A stretch of DNA of 64,000 nucleotides from Haladaptatus litoreus (GCF_900156425.1 NZ_FTNO01000002.1:1-64000), one strand, 5' to 3'. Counted from the stretch's first letter, positions 25,592-35,586 are shown. The notes: generated by a model not told the origin, from the letters alone. Program-made: numbers and translations.

Positions 25592-26611
25592 ATGAATCGT
25601 GAACGAACACTGGCGGGCGGCATCGCCATCGTCGTGATGGCGTCCCTGCTCGCCGCTGCCCTCATACCCGGCGCAATCGCCGAAACGGACATCGAGAACG
25701 TTCGGGCCAGTTCCCTCCAAATCGAGGACGTGGCCATCGAACCCGGTTCCGTCTCCGGCGGCACCGCGACGTTAGCCGTCGAAACCCGCCTCGAACACAG
25801 AGGTGGCCCGGCGGAGAACGTTTCGGTCCTCGTCAGGGCGGTTCACGCCGACTCGGGATTGGTCGAGACGACCACTCAACAGGACGTACCGACCATCGAA
25901 GGTGAACGCGAAGCGAGCGTCACGCAGAACATTTCGGTCGAACGACGCGGCGACTACCGTATCAAAACCGTCGTCTTCCGCGACGGTGAGCGAATCGCGG
26001 AGGGTGCCAAGGAAGTAGACGGCGTCGGCACGCTCAAACCGGGCTACGCGGAAACCAACGTCAATTTCCACTGGCAGGACAGCGCGAGCGAGTTCCCGCC
26101 AATCGAGTATTCGATTGCGGACGCCGGGGACGGGCAGACCACGCTCAACGTTTCCTCGTACCTGACGAATCAGGGCGACTACCCGTCCGAAAACGTTCGC
26201 GTTGTGTTCACGGCGCGACAAGCCGACTCGAACATCGTCGCCGACCGCGTGTCGGTTCCGGTCGGCGAAATCGAGGCAGGACGGACTGCAAATCCGTCCG
26301 CCTCGTTGTCGGTCGCAGACGACTACAACTACTACCTCGATGCCGTTCTCTGGAAGGACGGTGTCGTCGTCGGGTCGGCCCGTAGTGCGGCGAATCTCGA
26401 CCCCACGGAACAACTCTCGGTCAACGAAACGAATCGGGAAATCGACCTCTCGGTGTCGGACTTCTCTGGAGACAACAGTCCGAACGCGGCCAAGGAAGCA
26501 ACCACCACTTCGAACGACAGCGGACAACCGGGCTTCACCGCGCTCGCGGGTGTCACCGCGCTCCTCGTGGCGGGTGTAATCGCACGGAGGAACACGAACG
26601 ACGATGACTGA
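25592..26611 (+). CDS. Secreted PGF-CTERM surface protein
   Basis: This 339-aa protein has an N-terminal signal peptide (helix ending at about residue 30 in a PGAIAE site), two extracellular beta-sandwich-like repeats (about 40-140 and 150-260), and a C-terminal PGF motif followed by a helix and Arg-rich end (about 305-339). That tripartite tail is the PGF-CTERM sorting signal processed by archaeosortase A, so the protein should be lipid-anchored to the S-layer face of the membrane. Several N-x-S/T sites suggest N-glycosylation. A neighbouring membrane protein gene overlaps its stop by 8 bp. Confidence 0.85.
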   Translation: MNRERTLAGGIAIVVMASLLAAALIPGAIAETDIENVRASSLQIEDVAIEPGSVSGGTATLAVETRLEHRGGPAENVSVLVRAVHADSGLVETTTQQDVPTIEGEREASVTQNISVERRGDYRIKTVVFRDGERIAEGAKEVDGVGTLKPGYAETNVNFHWQDSASEFPPIEYSIADAGDGQTTLNVSSYLTNQGDYPSENVRVVFTARQADSNIVADRVSVPVGEIEAGRTANPSASLSVADDYNYYLDAVLWKDGVVVGSARSAANLDPTEQLSVNETNREIDLSVSDFSGDNSPNAAKEATTTSNDSGQPGFTALAGVTALLVAGVIARRNTNDDD

Positions 26612-26948
26612 AACGGAATCCACATCGACGGCCATCCCGGAACCGGCCAGCGACCAGACGGCACGAACCGACCCGAAAAAAGCAAATCGCGGGGAACAGA
26701 ATCACGAAAAATCGAACCGAGAGAAACCAAACCGCGAGAAGGTACAGGGATACATCTATCGAGGTGCACTGGTGCTTCTCTGTTTCCTCGCCATCGTCGC
26801 CCTGTTCCAGTTCTACATGAGCGCGCTGGTAGTGATTCGAACCTTCATCGCCGACCAGTACCGACCGCTGTTCAACGCGGCGTTCAACCTCGCCGTCCTG
26901 CTGGCAACTGGCATCGGCATCTCCTACGTCGTTCGAAAAATCGAATAG
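26604..26948 (+). CDS. Two-helix membrane protein paired with surface protein
   Basis: This 114-aa protein has a polar, Asn/Lys/Glu-rich N-terminus (about 1-45) and two hydrophobic helices (about 50-72 and 85-108). Its start lies within the end of the PGF-CTERM gene (8-bp overlap), so the pair is co-translated. It probably sits in the membrane beside the surface protein. No domain recognised. Confidence 0.78.
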   Translation: MTETESTSTAIPEPASDQTARTDPKKANRGEQNHEKSNREKPNREKVQGYIYRGALVLLCFLAIVALFQFYMSALVVIRTFIADQYRPLFNAAFNLAVLLATGIGISYVVRKIE

Positions 26949-28268
26949 CTATCTGGCGCGAACCGTCATTTCGACCGGATTTTCGGGGTGAATCGTGACG
27001 AACGGAACGAGCGACAGCGGCGCGTCGGACACGAGTTCGAAGTCGAATTGTGTGCCGAGCGTCGCGAGGACGAGTTTCGCTTCCCGCATCGCGAATCCGT
27101 CGCCGATGCACTTGCGCGGGCCGCCGCCGAACGGGAAGTAGGCGAAGTCGGGGAGTTCTCGGCGGAACTCCGTCGTCCATCGTTCCGGGCGGAACGCCTC
27201 GGGGTCGTCGAAAAATCGCCCGTCGCGGTGGACGACCCACTGCGGCGCAGCGACGACAGTATCGGCGGGAATGTGAAACCCGGCGAGCGTATCTTCGTTT
27301 TCGGCCTGTCGATAGATGACGTAGGCGGGCGGATAGAGCCGCATCGTCTCCATGACGACCTGTTCGAGGAAATCCAACTCCGCGAGGTCGGCGACGGTGG
27401 GCGAGCCATCGACCACCGAATCGAGTTCGTCGTGGAATCTGTTCTTCGCTTCCGGATGTGTCGCAAGCAGATACCACGCATACGTGAGCGTCAACGCGGT
27501 CGTGTCGTGGCCCGCGAGCAACATCGTCATCATCTCGTTTCGAACCTGCTCTTTGCCCAGCATACCGCTTTCTTCCTCACCGAGCAGTTTGCCGAGCAAA
27601 TCATCAGCCTCACCGTGAACCTCGTGTTGTCTGCGAATGTCCCGCAAAATCCGGTCTAGAATCTCGACCGACCGGCGATAGCGAACGTTTCGCGGCGTCG
27701 GGATTTCCTCCGGAACGAACCCCTGCGGGCCGGGGCGGAATCGCTCCCCGACCTCCAATAGGGCTTCGCGGATGGTTCGTTCCATCCCGTCGATTCGCGC
27801 GCCGAGTAGGCTTTCGACCACGATACGAAGCGTCAGTTCGGACATCTCGCGGTGAATATCGACGTGCTTGCCGTCGTACCACGAATCGGCCAGCGTCTCC
27901 GAATCGCGGACGATGATGTCGGCGTAGTCGTCCAGTTTGTCGCCGAAAAACGACGGTTGCATCACCTTCCGCTGGCGTTGCCAGTGTGCCCCGTTGCTGG
28001 TCAGTAGGCCGTCGCCGAGCAGTCCACCTAATCCTTCGTCACCACCCAAACTCGGTTTCTTGTAGTTCTCGGCGTTCGTCACCAGCACGCGACGAATCGC
28101 ATCCGGGTCAGTGACCTGATACACTTCCTGACTGTACACGTCGATTCGGGCGACGTCGCCGTACTCGTCCGCGACGCGCTCCATGAACCCCAACGGGTCG
28201 TCGGCGTAGTGGAGACTCGACCCCAGAAACGGTACCCCCTCCGGTCCCGATGGCACGCGGTCTGCCAT
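26949..28268 (-). CDS. Cytochrome P450
   Basis: This 439-aa protein carries the full P450 signature: I-helix AGHDTT, K-helix ExxR (ETMR), a PERW meander, and the heme-binding loop FGGGPRKCIGDG with the axial cysteine. It is a monooxygenase; the substrate is unknown. The start at 28268 (MADRVPSG) matches where P450 similarity begins; a much longer upstream frame is Ser/His/Arg-rich and not conserved. Start region is divergent from the SHOCT gene. Confidence 0.95.
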   Translation of the reverse strand: MADRVPSGPEGVPFLGSSLHYADDPLGFMERVADEYGDVARIDVYSQEVYQVTDPDAIRRVLVTNAENYKKPSLGGDEGLGGLLGDGLLTSNGAHWQRQRKVMQPSFFGDKLDDYADIIVRDSETLADSWYDGKHVDIHREMSELTLRIVVESLLGARIDGMERTIREALLEVGERFRPGPQGFVPEEIPTPRNVRYRRSVEILDRILRDIRRQHEVHGEADDLLGKLLGEEESGMLGKEQVRNEMMTMLLAGHDTTALTLTYAWYLLATHPEAKNRFHDELDSVVDGSPTVADLAELDFLEQVVMETMRLYPPAYVIYRQAENEDTLAGFHIPADTVVAAPQWVVHRDGRFFDDPEAFRPERWTTEFRRELPDFAYFPFGGGPRKCIGDGFAMREAKLVLATLGTQFDFELVSDAPLSLVPFVTIHPENPVEMTVRAR

Positions 28269-28349
28269 GGATGACAGTAGGTCGCAGGCAGTAAGAACCC
28301 TCGCCCAACGGGTGACAGTGTTTTTATGCTTCGTGGAGAAGGGTGCAGC

Positions 28350-28745
28350 ATGGCCAACACGCACCAATCGCTGGACGAACAGATTCCGGGAATCGTCGCG
28401 CTTCTCGTCCTCGGCGCGGGGTTGACGGCGCTGTTTCTCGGCTATTCGTGGTTCTGGATGGTGTTCGTCCTCGGCTTCGCCGTGGTGCTTCCGATTGTGG
28501 CGATTCTCTCGCAGGTAGTGTTCGGGGGCGAGGACGAAAGCGAATGGCGAGCAGACGAGATGGAAACGGGGCAAGTGGATGAACAACAAGACGCTCTCGA
28601 TACACTTCGGGATAGATACGCACGCGGCGACATCGACGAAGCCGAGTTCGAGCGTCGGGTTGACCTGCTGTTGGAAAACGAAACCATCGAGGACGTGGAG
28701 GCGCGGAAGGAGCGGAGGACAGAAAGGGAGCGTGAACTGAACTGA
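28350..28745 (+). CDS. SHOCT-domain membrane protein
   Basis: This 131-aa protein has two hydrophobic helices (about 15-55), a charged linker, and a C-terminal SHOCT motif (about 88-120: LRDRYARGDIDEAEFERRVD). A TTTTTAT box about 27 bp upstream of ATG 28350 fits a leaderless start there rather than at 28326. Function unknown; SHOCT segments are short oligomerisation modules. Confidence 0.85.
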   Translation: MANTHQSLDEQIPGIVALLVLGAGLTALFLGYSWFWMVFVLGFAVVLPIVAILSQVVFGGEDESEWRADEMETGQVDEQQDALDTLRDRYARGDIDEAEFERRVDLLLENETIEDVEARKERRTERERELN

Positions 28746-28795
28746 TTTGCTTTCGGGCTGAAAGCTTATGCCGTCGTGTCGATTTTTGAGAATTG

Positions 28796-29380
28796 ATGAA
28801 GCGACGTGAATTGTTGGCGTGTGGGTCTGGTGTTCTTTCGGTTGGATTTGCTGGCTGTCTCGGTTCGTTGCGTCCAGCAGACGATGAGGCTGAACAGACA
28901 ACTGATATCACAGCGGACTCGACAACCACGTTCTCGACAACCGCCACAGAACCCGGAACGGAAGCCTTCCGAATATTGAACGACGATTCAACGTCCTACG
29001 AAATCGACCTGACCGTCTCCCGAGTCGGAGACGAACGAAATCCGGTCATTGACGCAACCTACGAAGTTCCGAGCAAATATCTACTCTACTTTTGGCCATT
29101 CCTCGAACACGGACAGGAGTATTACCTGAAAGCAGTCCTGAAGCAGGGAACGACGCTCGAAAAGACGGTTACGAACGACGGGTGCGTGAATGACCAGTAC
29201 AATCCGGAGGGCGAAAAGCCCCTTGTCCTCAGCATTCGGGATGGAGAACTGGATACCTTGTTTTGGGAGTGTGATGTTGTCTATCCGACTGCGGAGTATA
29301 CGGGGTCAATGGCAGACCAACACGAGGTCTCTAATTCGACTACTGAAACGACAGTGACGACCACAACGTCCACTTTCTAA
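28796..29380 (+). CDS. Tat-exported lipoprotein, function unknown
   Basis: This 194-aa protein begins MKRRELLACG and carries a lipobox ending FAGC (Cys21), followed by a Thr/Asp-rich linker and a small beta-rich domain with four Cys after the anchor. The C-terminal tail is Ser/Thr-rich. It should be anchored at the outer face. A TTATG box about 30 bp upstream supports the ATG at 28796 instead of the TTG at 28793. Confidence 0.82.
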   Translation: MKRRELLACGSGVLSVGFAGCLGSLRPADDEAEQTTDITADSTTTFSTTATEPGTEAFRILNDDSTSYEIDLTVSRVGDERNPVIDATYEVPSKYLLYFWPFLEHGQEYYLKAVLKQGTTLEKTVTNDGCVNDQYNPEGEKPLVLSIRDGELDTLFWECDVVYPTAEYTGSMADQHEVSNSTTETTVTTTTSTF

Positions 29381-29421
29381 CCCGCCACAACCGGTTTCCC
29401 TGAATCTGTTGACTGGCTTCC

Positions 29422-29541
29422 ATGGAGCAAAACGAAGAACCACCGGAGTGGGGCGAACTGCTGAAGCACATTTTGACAGGGCTGGCGGTGCTGTCGTTCG
29501 TGTGGGTGATTCGGCGGTTGCAGGAGAAGCAAAACGGATAG
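29422..29541 (+). CDS. 39-aa single-helix small protein
   Basis: An ATG-initiated frame of 39 codons encodes an acidic N-terminus (MEQNEEPPEWGELLKH), one hydrophobic helix (about 17-30) and a charged C-terminus ending in KQNG. It lies 41 bp after the lipoprotein stop. The amphipathic pattern (negative outside, hydrophobic, positive end RRLQEK) is unlikely by chance in this GC-rich DNA, so it is a plausible short protein. No family recognised. Confidence 0.5.
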   Translation: MEQNEEPPEWGELLKHILTGLAVLSFVWVIRRLQEKQNG

Positions 29542-29615
29542 CAGCCGCTTTCGAGTATTGAAAACCGCAAGATAAGGTGGCTGGGGAGTTTATGTCCTCG
29601 GCCCACGTTGAAAGG

Positions 29616-29689
29616 TGGGCCAACGCGGATTTGAACCGCGGACCTCCCGGTTATCAGCCGAGCGCTCAACCTAACTGAGCTATTGGCCC
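29616..29689 (-). tRNA. tRNA-Ile (anticodon GAU)
   Basis: The minus strand folds into a 74-nt tRNA: acceptor GGGCCAA paired with TTGGCCC, D-stem GCTC/GAGC, anticodon stem CTCGG/CCGGG with loop CTGATAA (anticodon GAU), and T-stem CGCGG/CCGCG with loop TTCAAAT. CCA is not encoded. A 7-bp inverted repeat (29600-29606 with 29615-29621) overlaps its 3' end and may help end transcription or processing. Confidence 0.95.
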
Positions 29690-29724
29690 CGGTTGGCGCA
29701 TTTCATCGTTGCGCCCTGCAACGT

Positions 29725-30309
29725 TTAAGGGTTTCTTTTCGAATCGGAGTCGTCCTCGAAGTCGATGTCGTAGGCGTCGGAATCCACTCGATAGGTGTCG
29801 CTGTTGTTGCCGCTGGGACTGCCGGTCGAACCGCCCGGATTGCTTGCTCCGCCACCTGAATTTCCTGCCCCACCCGCGTTGCCGGGGTTCGGGAAACCAA
29901 ACGTGTAGACGTTCCCCGAAGCGAACCCGCCGGTCTGTTTGTCGATGTAGGGCGTGATTATCCACTTCTTCGCGACTTTCCGGAACACTGCGCGCGTCAC
30001 GGGGAACGCGAGCAGGAATCCGAGGGTGTCGGTAATCAGTCCGGGCGTGAGCAAGAAGGCACCCGCGATGAGCAAGAATCCCCCATCGATGATGCGATTG
30101 GTGGGGATGTCCCCGCGCTGGAGGTCTGCCTGAATCTTTCGAATCGTATGTCTTCCTTCCGCGCGCACGAGAAGCATTCCGAGCAGGGCGGTCAGCACGA
30201 CGAGCGCGACGGTGAGTTGCCAACTTAGCAACTGGGTCGCAACGAAGACGAGAAACAACGAATCGGCTAACGGAATCAACAGCAACAGCGCCAGCAACCG
30301 TTTCCACAT
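29725..30309 (-). CDS. FxsA family membrane protein
   Basis: This 194-aa protein has four hydrophobic segments (about 5-25, 28-48, 75-95, 100-115) with the FxsA core GGFLLIAGAFLLTPGLITDTLGF, then a Gly/Asn/Ser-rich, acidic tail of about 60 residues. FxsA proteins affect phage exclusion in E. coli; the molecular role is not settled. The start (MWKRLLALL) is the only ATG consistent with the first helix. Confidence 0.9.
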   Translation of the reverse strand: MWKRLLALLLLIPLADSLFLVFVATQLLSWQLTVALVVLTALLGMLLVRAEGRHTIRKIQADLQRGDIPTNRIIDGGFLLIAGAFLLTPGLITDTLGFLLAFPVTRAVFRKVAKKWIITPYIDKQTGGFASGNVYTFGFPNPGNAGGAGNSGGGASNPGGSTGSPSGNNSDTYRVDSDAYDIDFEDDSDSKRNP

Positions 30310-30998
30310 GGTCGGACGTTGTAGTTCCGACTGTAAAACGCTTTACCTGCTGACTCGTTCGCTGGGAGGGGAATTGTGGGGAGGGATGGTGAGTTGCGGC
30401 AGTTCGTGGTTTCTCTGGTGCTTAAGTGGGTGTTGGTGAAAATAATGGTGACCACTGATGCCGACTCTAAGCCACGCCCTCGCTCGTCGCTCGCTCCTTC
30501 CAGTCGCTCACTCTTCGCTTCGCCCGTTGCCTCCAAGTCGCCGGAGGCCGGGCGCGCCTGCGCGCCCGACCAAGTCTAATTCGGTCAATCGCTTTCCGGA
30601 AATTCCGATACACGACGGCATGCCAATCAGTCACTTGGCGGGCCGAGGGCAATCGCCCTCGGCCCGCCCGCTGTACCTGGTGGCAACGGGCGAACGCGGG
30701 AAGAGCGAGTGGCAAAGCCACGAGCGACTGACCGCGTGAGGGCGTGACCTGGAGTCGTGACTTCCGCGGTCGTCACTCCACCAAAATCAACATCACGGTC
30801 GTGTAAGCGGAGCTTGGAACCAGCATTTACAGCCGTCATAGTTTCGTCTTCAGTCGCTACAACCATTTCACCCCTGTTCATAGAAACCCATCACCCAAAC
30901 AGAATGTTTCCCAGTTCCGAAATTCGAAATTCGGTTTCGTTACTCGTAATGATTCGTGGCGTTTATTACGATGTACGAACTTTACCCCGATAACAGCC
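30310..30998. repeat. Intergenic region with palindromic repeat element B (about 30455-30790)
   Basis: No gene is seen in this 689-bp gap. Element B has outer inverted ends (GACTCTAAGCCACGCCCTCGCTCG at the left, GTGAGGGCGTGACCTGGAGTC at the right, about 30463 and 30756) and two internal hairpins: near 30547-30572 (11-bp arms with one mismatch) and 30641-30665 (loop AATC). Downstream, 30900-30998 is the carB promoter. Confidence 0.75.
30940..30979 (+). promoter_or_regulatory. Candidate operator of carB (TTACxxGTAA-like motifs)
   Basis: TTACTCGTAA lies at 30940-30949 and TTACGATGTACGAA at 30966-30979. Both resemble halves of the perfect palindrome TTACGATATTCGTAA upstream of carA (38678-38692). 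The GTTTATTACG stretch (30961-30970) could serve as TATA box for a start near 30990, 10 nt or less before the carB ATG. A shared regulator of carA and carB, probably the adjacent Lrp protein, is inferred. Confidence 0.45.
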
Positions 30999-33900
30999 AT
31001 GAGTGAGGACACCGAGGACAGGACGATTTTGCTCATCGGAAGCGGCCCGATTCAAATCGGGCAGGCCGCCGAGTTCGACTACTCCGGCGCACAGGCCTGC
31101 CGCGCGCTACAGGAAGAGGGCGCACGGGTCGTTCTCGTCAACTCCAATCCGGCGACCATCATGACCGACCCGGAGATGGCCGACGAGGTGTACATCGAAC
31201 CCATCACCACGGAAGCCATCGCCGAAATCATCAGAAAGGAACGCCCTGACGGCGTCATCGCCGGACTCGGCGGACAGACGGGACTGAACGTCACCGCGGA
31301 ACTCAGCGAGGAGGGCGTGCTGGACGAGTACGACGTGGAAATCATGGGCACGCCGCTCGACACCATCTACGCGACGGAAGACCGCGACCTGTTCCGCCAA
31401 CGGATGCAGGAACTCGACCAACCGATGCCGTACTCGACGACCATCGCGCTCGACGAGGACGAGTCGGTCAGCGATTTGGACGAGGAGGCCATCGGTCAAC
31501 GCGTCGAGGACGCCGTCGAAACCGTCGGCGGTCTTCCGGTCATCTCGCGTACGACCTACACCCTCGGTGGGTCAGGGTCGGGCGTCGTTCACGAGATGGA
31601 CGAGCTGAAAGAGCGCGTCCGCAAGGGTCTGCGCCTCTCGCGCAACAGCGAAGTGCTCATCACGGAGTCCATCGCGGGATGGGTCGAACTGGAGTACGAG
31701 GTGATGCGTGACGCCGACGATTCGTGTATCATCATCTGCAACATGGAAAACCTCGACCCGATGGGCATCCACACCGGGGAATCGACGGTCGTCACGCCCT
31801 CGCAGGTCATCCCCGACGACGGCCACCAAGAGATGCGTGATGCGGCCCTCGAAGTCATCCGCGATTTGGGGATTCAGGGCGGCTGTAACATCCAGTTCGC
31901 GTGGCGCGACGACGGCACCCCCGGCGGCGAATACCGCGTCGTAGAAGTGAACCCGCGCGTGTCGCGTTCCTCCGCACTGGCGTCGAAAGCGACGGGATAC
32001 CCGATTGCTCGTGTCACGGCGAAAGTCGCGCTCGGCAAGCGCCTCCACGAAATCGAGAACGAGATTACGGGTGAGACGACTGCGGCGTTCGAACCCGCAA
32101 TCGACTACGTGGTGACGAAGGTGCCGCGCTGGCCCAAGGACAAGTTCGATGACGTGGATTTCGAACTCAGCACCGCGATGAAATCCACGGGCGAGGCGAT
32201 GGCAATCGGCAGAACGTTCGAAGAAAGCCTGCTGAAAGCCCTCCGCAGTTCCGAGTACGAACCGAACGTGGAGTGGAAAGAGGTCGGCGACGACGAACTC
32301 GAAACTGACTACCTCGAAGCGCCGACGCCCGACCGCCCCTACGCGATGTTCGAGGCGTTCGAGCGCGGCTACACCGCCGAACAGGTCGCGGAACTCACCG
32401 GAATCGAACACTGGTACGTCGAACGCTACGAGCGCATCGCTGACGCCGCCGAGGCCGCCGAGGAAGGGAACTTCGACTCCGCCGCGGAAAAAGGGTTCAC
32501 GAATCAGGAGGTCGCAGGCATGGCGGGCGCGGATGTCGGAACCGTCGAAACATCGGCCCCGGAACGCTCGTTCAAACAGGTGGATACCTGCGCGGGCGAG
32601 TTCGCGGCATCGACGCCATACTACTACTCCGCGCGCTCGGCCCTTGAAACGAACTTCTCGGGGCGCGACGAACTCCAAGTGAACACCGACGTAGAAAGCG
32701 TCGTCGTGGTCGGCGGCGGCCCGATTCGCATCGGACAGGGTGTCGAGTTCGACTACTGTTCGGTTCACGCGGTACGTGCATTGCGCGAGATGGGCATCGA
32801 AGCCCACGTCGTGAACAACAATCCCGAAACCGTCTCGACGGACTACGACACCTCCGACGGCCTGTTCTTCGAACCGATTACCGCCGAAGAAGTCGCCGAC
32901 GTCATCGAGGCGACGAACGCCGACGGCGTGATGGTACAGTTCGGCGGCCAGACCTCGGTTGACATCGGCCACCCGCTCGAAACGGAAATCGAACGCAGAG
33001 GACTCGATTGTACGGTTCTCGGAACCACGGTCGATGCGATGGACTTAGCGGAAGACCGCGACCGCTTCAATCGCCTGATGGACGATTTGGGGATTGCACA
33101 GCCAACCGGCGGGAGCGCGACCAGCGAGGAGGAAGCCCTCGAACTCGCGCACGAAATCGGCTATCCCGTCCTCGTGCGCCCGTCCTACGTCCTCGGTGGC
33201 CGCGCGATGGATGTCGTTTACGATGACGAGGAACTGAAAGAGTACATCGAGGAGGCGGTTCGCGTCTCGCCGGACAAGCCGATTCTCGTGGACGAGTTCC
33301 TCGCGAACGCGGTCGAACTGGACGTGGACGCCGTGAGCGACGGCGAGGACATCGTCATCGGTGGCATCATGGAACACGTCGAAAGCGCCGGGGTTCACTC
33401 GGGCGACTCCGCCTGCATGATTCCACCGCGCTCGCTGGACGACGAGACGCTGGCCCGCGTGCGCGAAGTGACTGAAGATATCGCCCGTGCCCTCGACACA
33501 GTTGGGCTGATGAACGTCCAGTTGGCCGTTCAGAATGGTGAAGTCTACGTCCTCGAAGCCAACCCGCGCTCCTCGCGCACGGTTCCGTTCGTCTCGAAGG
33601 CGACGGGCGTGCCAATCGCCAAACTCGCCGCGAAGGTGATGGCCGGGGAGACGTTGTCCGAACTCGACGCCACGGAACAGATTCCGGAGCAGACGAGCGT
33701 GAAAGAGGTCGTGCTTCCGTTCGACCGTCTGTCCGGTTCCGACCCGCGCCTCGGCCCGGAGATGAAATCGACGGGCGAGGTGATGGGCACCGCCGATTCG
33801 TTCGGCAGAGCCTACGAGAAGGCACAATCCGCGGCGTACAACGCGCTTCCCGAAGAAGGAACCGCGGTCGTGGAACTCGACGTTGACGGCTTCGGCGACT

Positions 33901-34136
33901 ACTACGAACTCGGCGAGTTCGAGAACACCGCCGAGGCGGTTCGCGCCGGAAACATCGACCTGCTGGTGACCGACGACCGCGAGGCCCTCGAAATGGCCGT
34001 CGAGGAGGACGTTCCGTACTTCACGACCGTCGCGGGCGCGAAGGCTGCAGTTGAGGCGCTTGGTACCCGCGATGAGTCGTTGTGCGTGCAGTCCGTCGGC
34101 GACAGGCCGAAGGTCGCGCGTCAGTGGGGACGCTAA
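30999..34136 (+). CDS. carB: Carbamoyl-phosphate synthase large subunit
   Basis: This 1045-aa protein is the two-half synthase domain: each half has an ATP-grasp fold (N-terminal LIGSGPIQIGQAAEFDYSG, C-terminal VVGGGPIRIGQGVEFDYCS), EVNPRVSRSSALASKATG in the first and EANPRSSRTVPFVSKATG in the second, followed by an allosteric MGS-like domain (about 930-1045). It makes carbamoyl phosphate for pyrimidines and arginine with CarA, which is encoded 6.5 kb away on the opposite strand. Length matches the family norm. The ATG at 30999 starts at the conserved N-terminus. Confidence 0.97.
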   Translation: MSEDTEDRTILLIGSGPIQIGQAAEFDYSGAQACRALQEEGARVVLVNSNPATIMTDPEMADEVYIEPITTEAIAEIIRKERPDGVIAGLGGQTGLNVTAELSEEGVLDEYDVEIMGTPLDTIYATEDRDLFRQRMQELDQPMPYSTTIALDEDESVSDLDEEAIGQRVEDAVETVGGLPVISRTTYTLGGSGSGVVHEMDELKERVRKGLRLSRNSEVLITESIAGWVELEYEVMRDADDSCIIICNMENLDPMGIHTGESTVVTPSQVIPDDGHQEMRDAALEVIRDLGIQGGCNIQFAWRDDGTPGGEYRVVEVNPRVSRSSALASKATGYPIARVTAKVALGKRLHEIENEITGETTAAFEPAIDYVVTKVPRWPKDKFDDVDFELSTAMKSTGEAMAIGRTFEESLLKALRSSEYEPNVEWKEVGDDELETDYLEAPTPDRPYAMFEAFERGYTAEQVAELTGIEHWYVERYERIADAAEAAEEGNFDSAAEKGFTNQEVAGMAGADVGTVETSAPERSFKQVDTCAGEFAASTPYYYSARSALETNFSGRDELQVNTDVESVVVVGGGPIRIGQGVEFDYCSVHAVRALREMGIEAHVVNNNPETVSTDYDTSDGLFFEPITAEEVADVIEATNADGVMVQFGGQTSVDIGHPLETEIERRGLDCTVLGTTVDAMDLAEDRDRFNRLMDDLGIAQPTGGSATSEEEALELAHEIGYPVLVRPSYVLGGRAMDVVYDDEELKEYIEEAVRVSPDKPILVDEFLANAVELDVDAVSDGEDIVIGGIMEHVESAGVHSGDSACMIPPRSLDDETLARVREVTEDIARALDTVGLMNVQLAVQNGEVYVLEANPRSSRTVPFVSKATGVPIAKLAAKVMAGETLSELDATEQIPEQTSVKEVVLPFDRLSGSDPRLGPEMKSTGEVMGTADSFGRAYEKAQSAAYNALPEEGTAVVELDVDGFGDYYELGEFENTAEAVRAGNIDLLVTDDREALEMAVEEDVPYFTTVAGAKAAVEALGTRDESLCVQSVGDRPKVARQWGR

Positions 34137-34159
34137 GCGGTCACATCACGGCAAAGGAG

Positions 34160-35299
34160 CTACTCCAACCAGAACATCCCCTTCGACCACAGGTTTCGGG
34201 CTGAACCGCCGTCTGCGAACTGTCCTTTCACTTCGTTTTCACAGATGTTCCGGCGACCCATCGAGGAGTCCCAGTAGTCCATCGACGCCGCGCTCGACGG
34301 TTGGAAGCCGACGAAGTTCTCGCGGGTGTCGTCTCCGGCGTTGATCTTCAACTGCCATTGGTTGTACTCGTTGTACGCCGACGATTCGTCCACGACTTCG
34401 ACGTTCGGTTGCGAGTACGACCACGTAATGCCCGCCGTGACCTATGCGGTCATCCATCCGGCGCTCACGCTAAGCGAGTACGCAGTCGTTGACGACCCGC
34501 CCTGCGTTCCGTAGGGATTCCATTGGCCGTAGTCCACGTCGGTGTTGCCCATCTGGCTTTTGTTCCACCGGTTGAATACGCGACCCCAGTTGTTCGTGTA
34601 GCCGCTTCCAAACGCCTGATGTCCCGGTTCGAATCCCGCGGGAGAGTGGAACGAGTGAACGTCGCCCTCCGTACTGTCGAGGTTGTCGCGGAACCAGTAA
34701 AACGTAGACCCGACCACGCCGTAGGGGTCTTCCGCGTATTCGAGTTTGTCGGAGTACACCTGCTCCATGTTCTCCGTACCGGACACCGTCCCGCCGGCCA
34801 TCGTGGTGACCTGTTGTTCGGAGGCGGCAACCGCGTGGGAGAGTTCCGCAACCCGGCCGCCAAAGCGGTCGTGAATCAGGGCTTCGGCCCGCCCGGACTC
34901 CGTTTCCGGTTCGGTCGCATCTTCGCCCGCAATCCCGGTGTACGACCGGGCGGTTCCGTTGGCGTCGATGGCGTACGCATACGCCACCACCTCGCCGGAT
35001 TTTGAGCGATGTTCGCTCCCCGGAACAGCCTCTGGGGAGTGGCCGTTTTTCCGCTCGAAATCGCGAACTGCACGCGCTCTAACCTGTCGTCGGTGCTCCT
35101 CGGAAATCGCCGCGCCGCGCCCTCCTTTCGCCGTGTAGGTGGTGCTTCCTCGCGGTGCGCTCGTGCTCGAAGTCGCGTCGTCCGCACTGCCGAAACCTGT
35201 CCCCGCGATGAGGCTCGCCAACCCGACTGCGCCGGATTTGAGGAGCGTTCGTCTATCGGTTCGCTTGCTGTTTCGTTTCGCTTGTGGACTTTCTTTCAT
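34160..35299 (-). pseudogene. Tat-exported protein interrupted by an in-frame amber codon
   Basis: A frame starting MKESPQAK at 35299 has a Tat signal (RTDRRTLLKSGAVGLASLIAG) and runs about 285 codons to a TAG at 34442-34444. The same frame continues without any other stop for a further 94 codons to a stop at 34160, and the downstream part (VTAGITWSYSQPNVEVVD) reads as real protein, so the gene looks like one 379-codon secreted protein split by a single base change. It may be a recent nonsense mutation, a sequencing error or read-through. Function unknown. It converges on carB. Confidence 0.72.
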
Positions 35300-35586
35300 T
35301 GTCCCATATTCAGAATATTTTTGCAGGTTTAAATAATTAATTGAGGTTGTAGTAAATGAGAATTTAGACGGAGCCGACGCTGGCGCAGGAATGCCCACGC
35401 TCTATTTGAATCAGATGACGACTGCTCGTCAGAACAGTCTGACAAACGGGAAACGACACCATTCCGACGAACCGGTTATTTGGGATACAGTTATACTGAC
35501 AGACCGCACCGTAGCGCTACTCGTTTCCGGTGTCGGATGGCGACGGCCACGAGTACTTTGTCCGTTCCACGCGAAGGACAGGGGAC

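Noticed and set aside
28269..28901. N-terminal extension of the P450 frame
   Set aside because: Not P450-like; Ser/His/Arg-rich and overlapping the SHOCT gene.
31572..32972. A 466-aa minus-strand frame inside carB
   Set aside because: Shadow of carB in GC-rich DNA; no promoter and no domain.
34442..34444. Amber codon read as pyrrolysine
   Set aside because: No evidence of a pyrrolysine system in the window and only one such codon; nonsense mutation or error is simpler.
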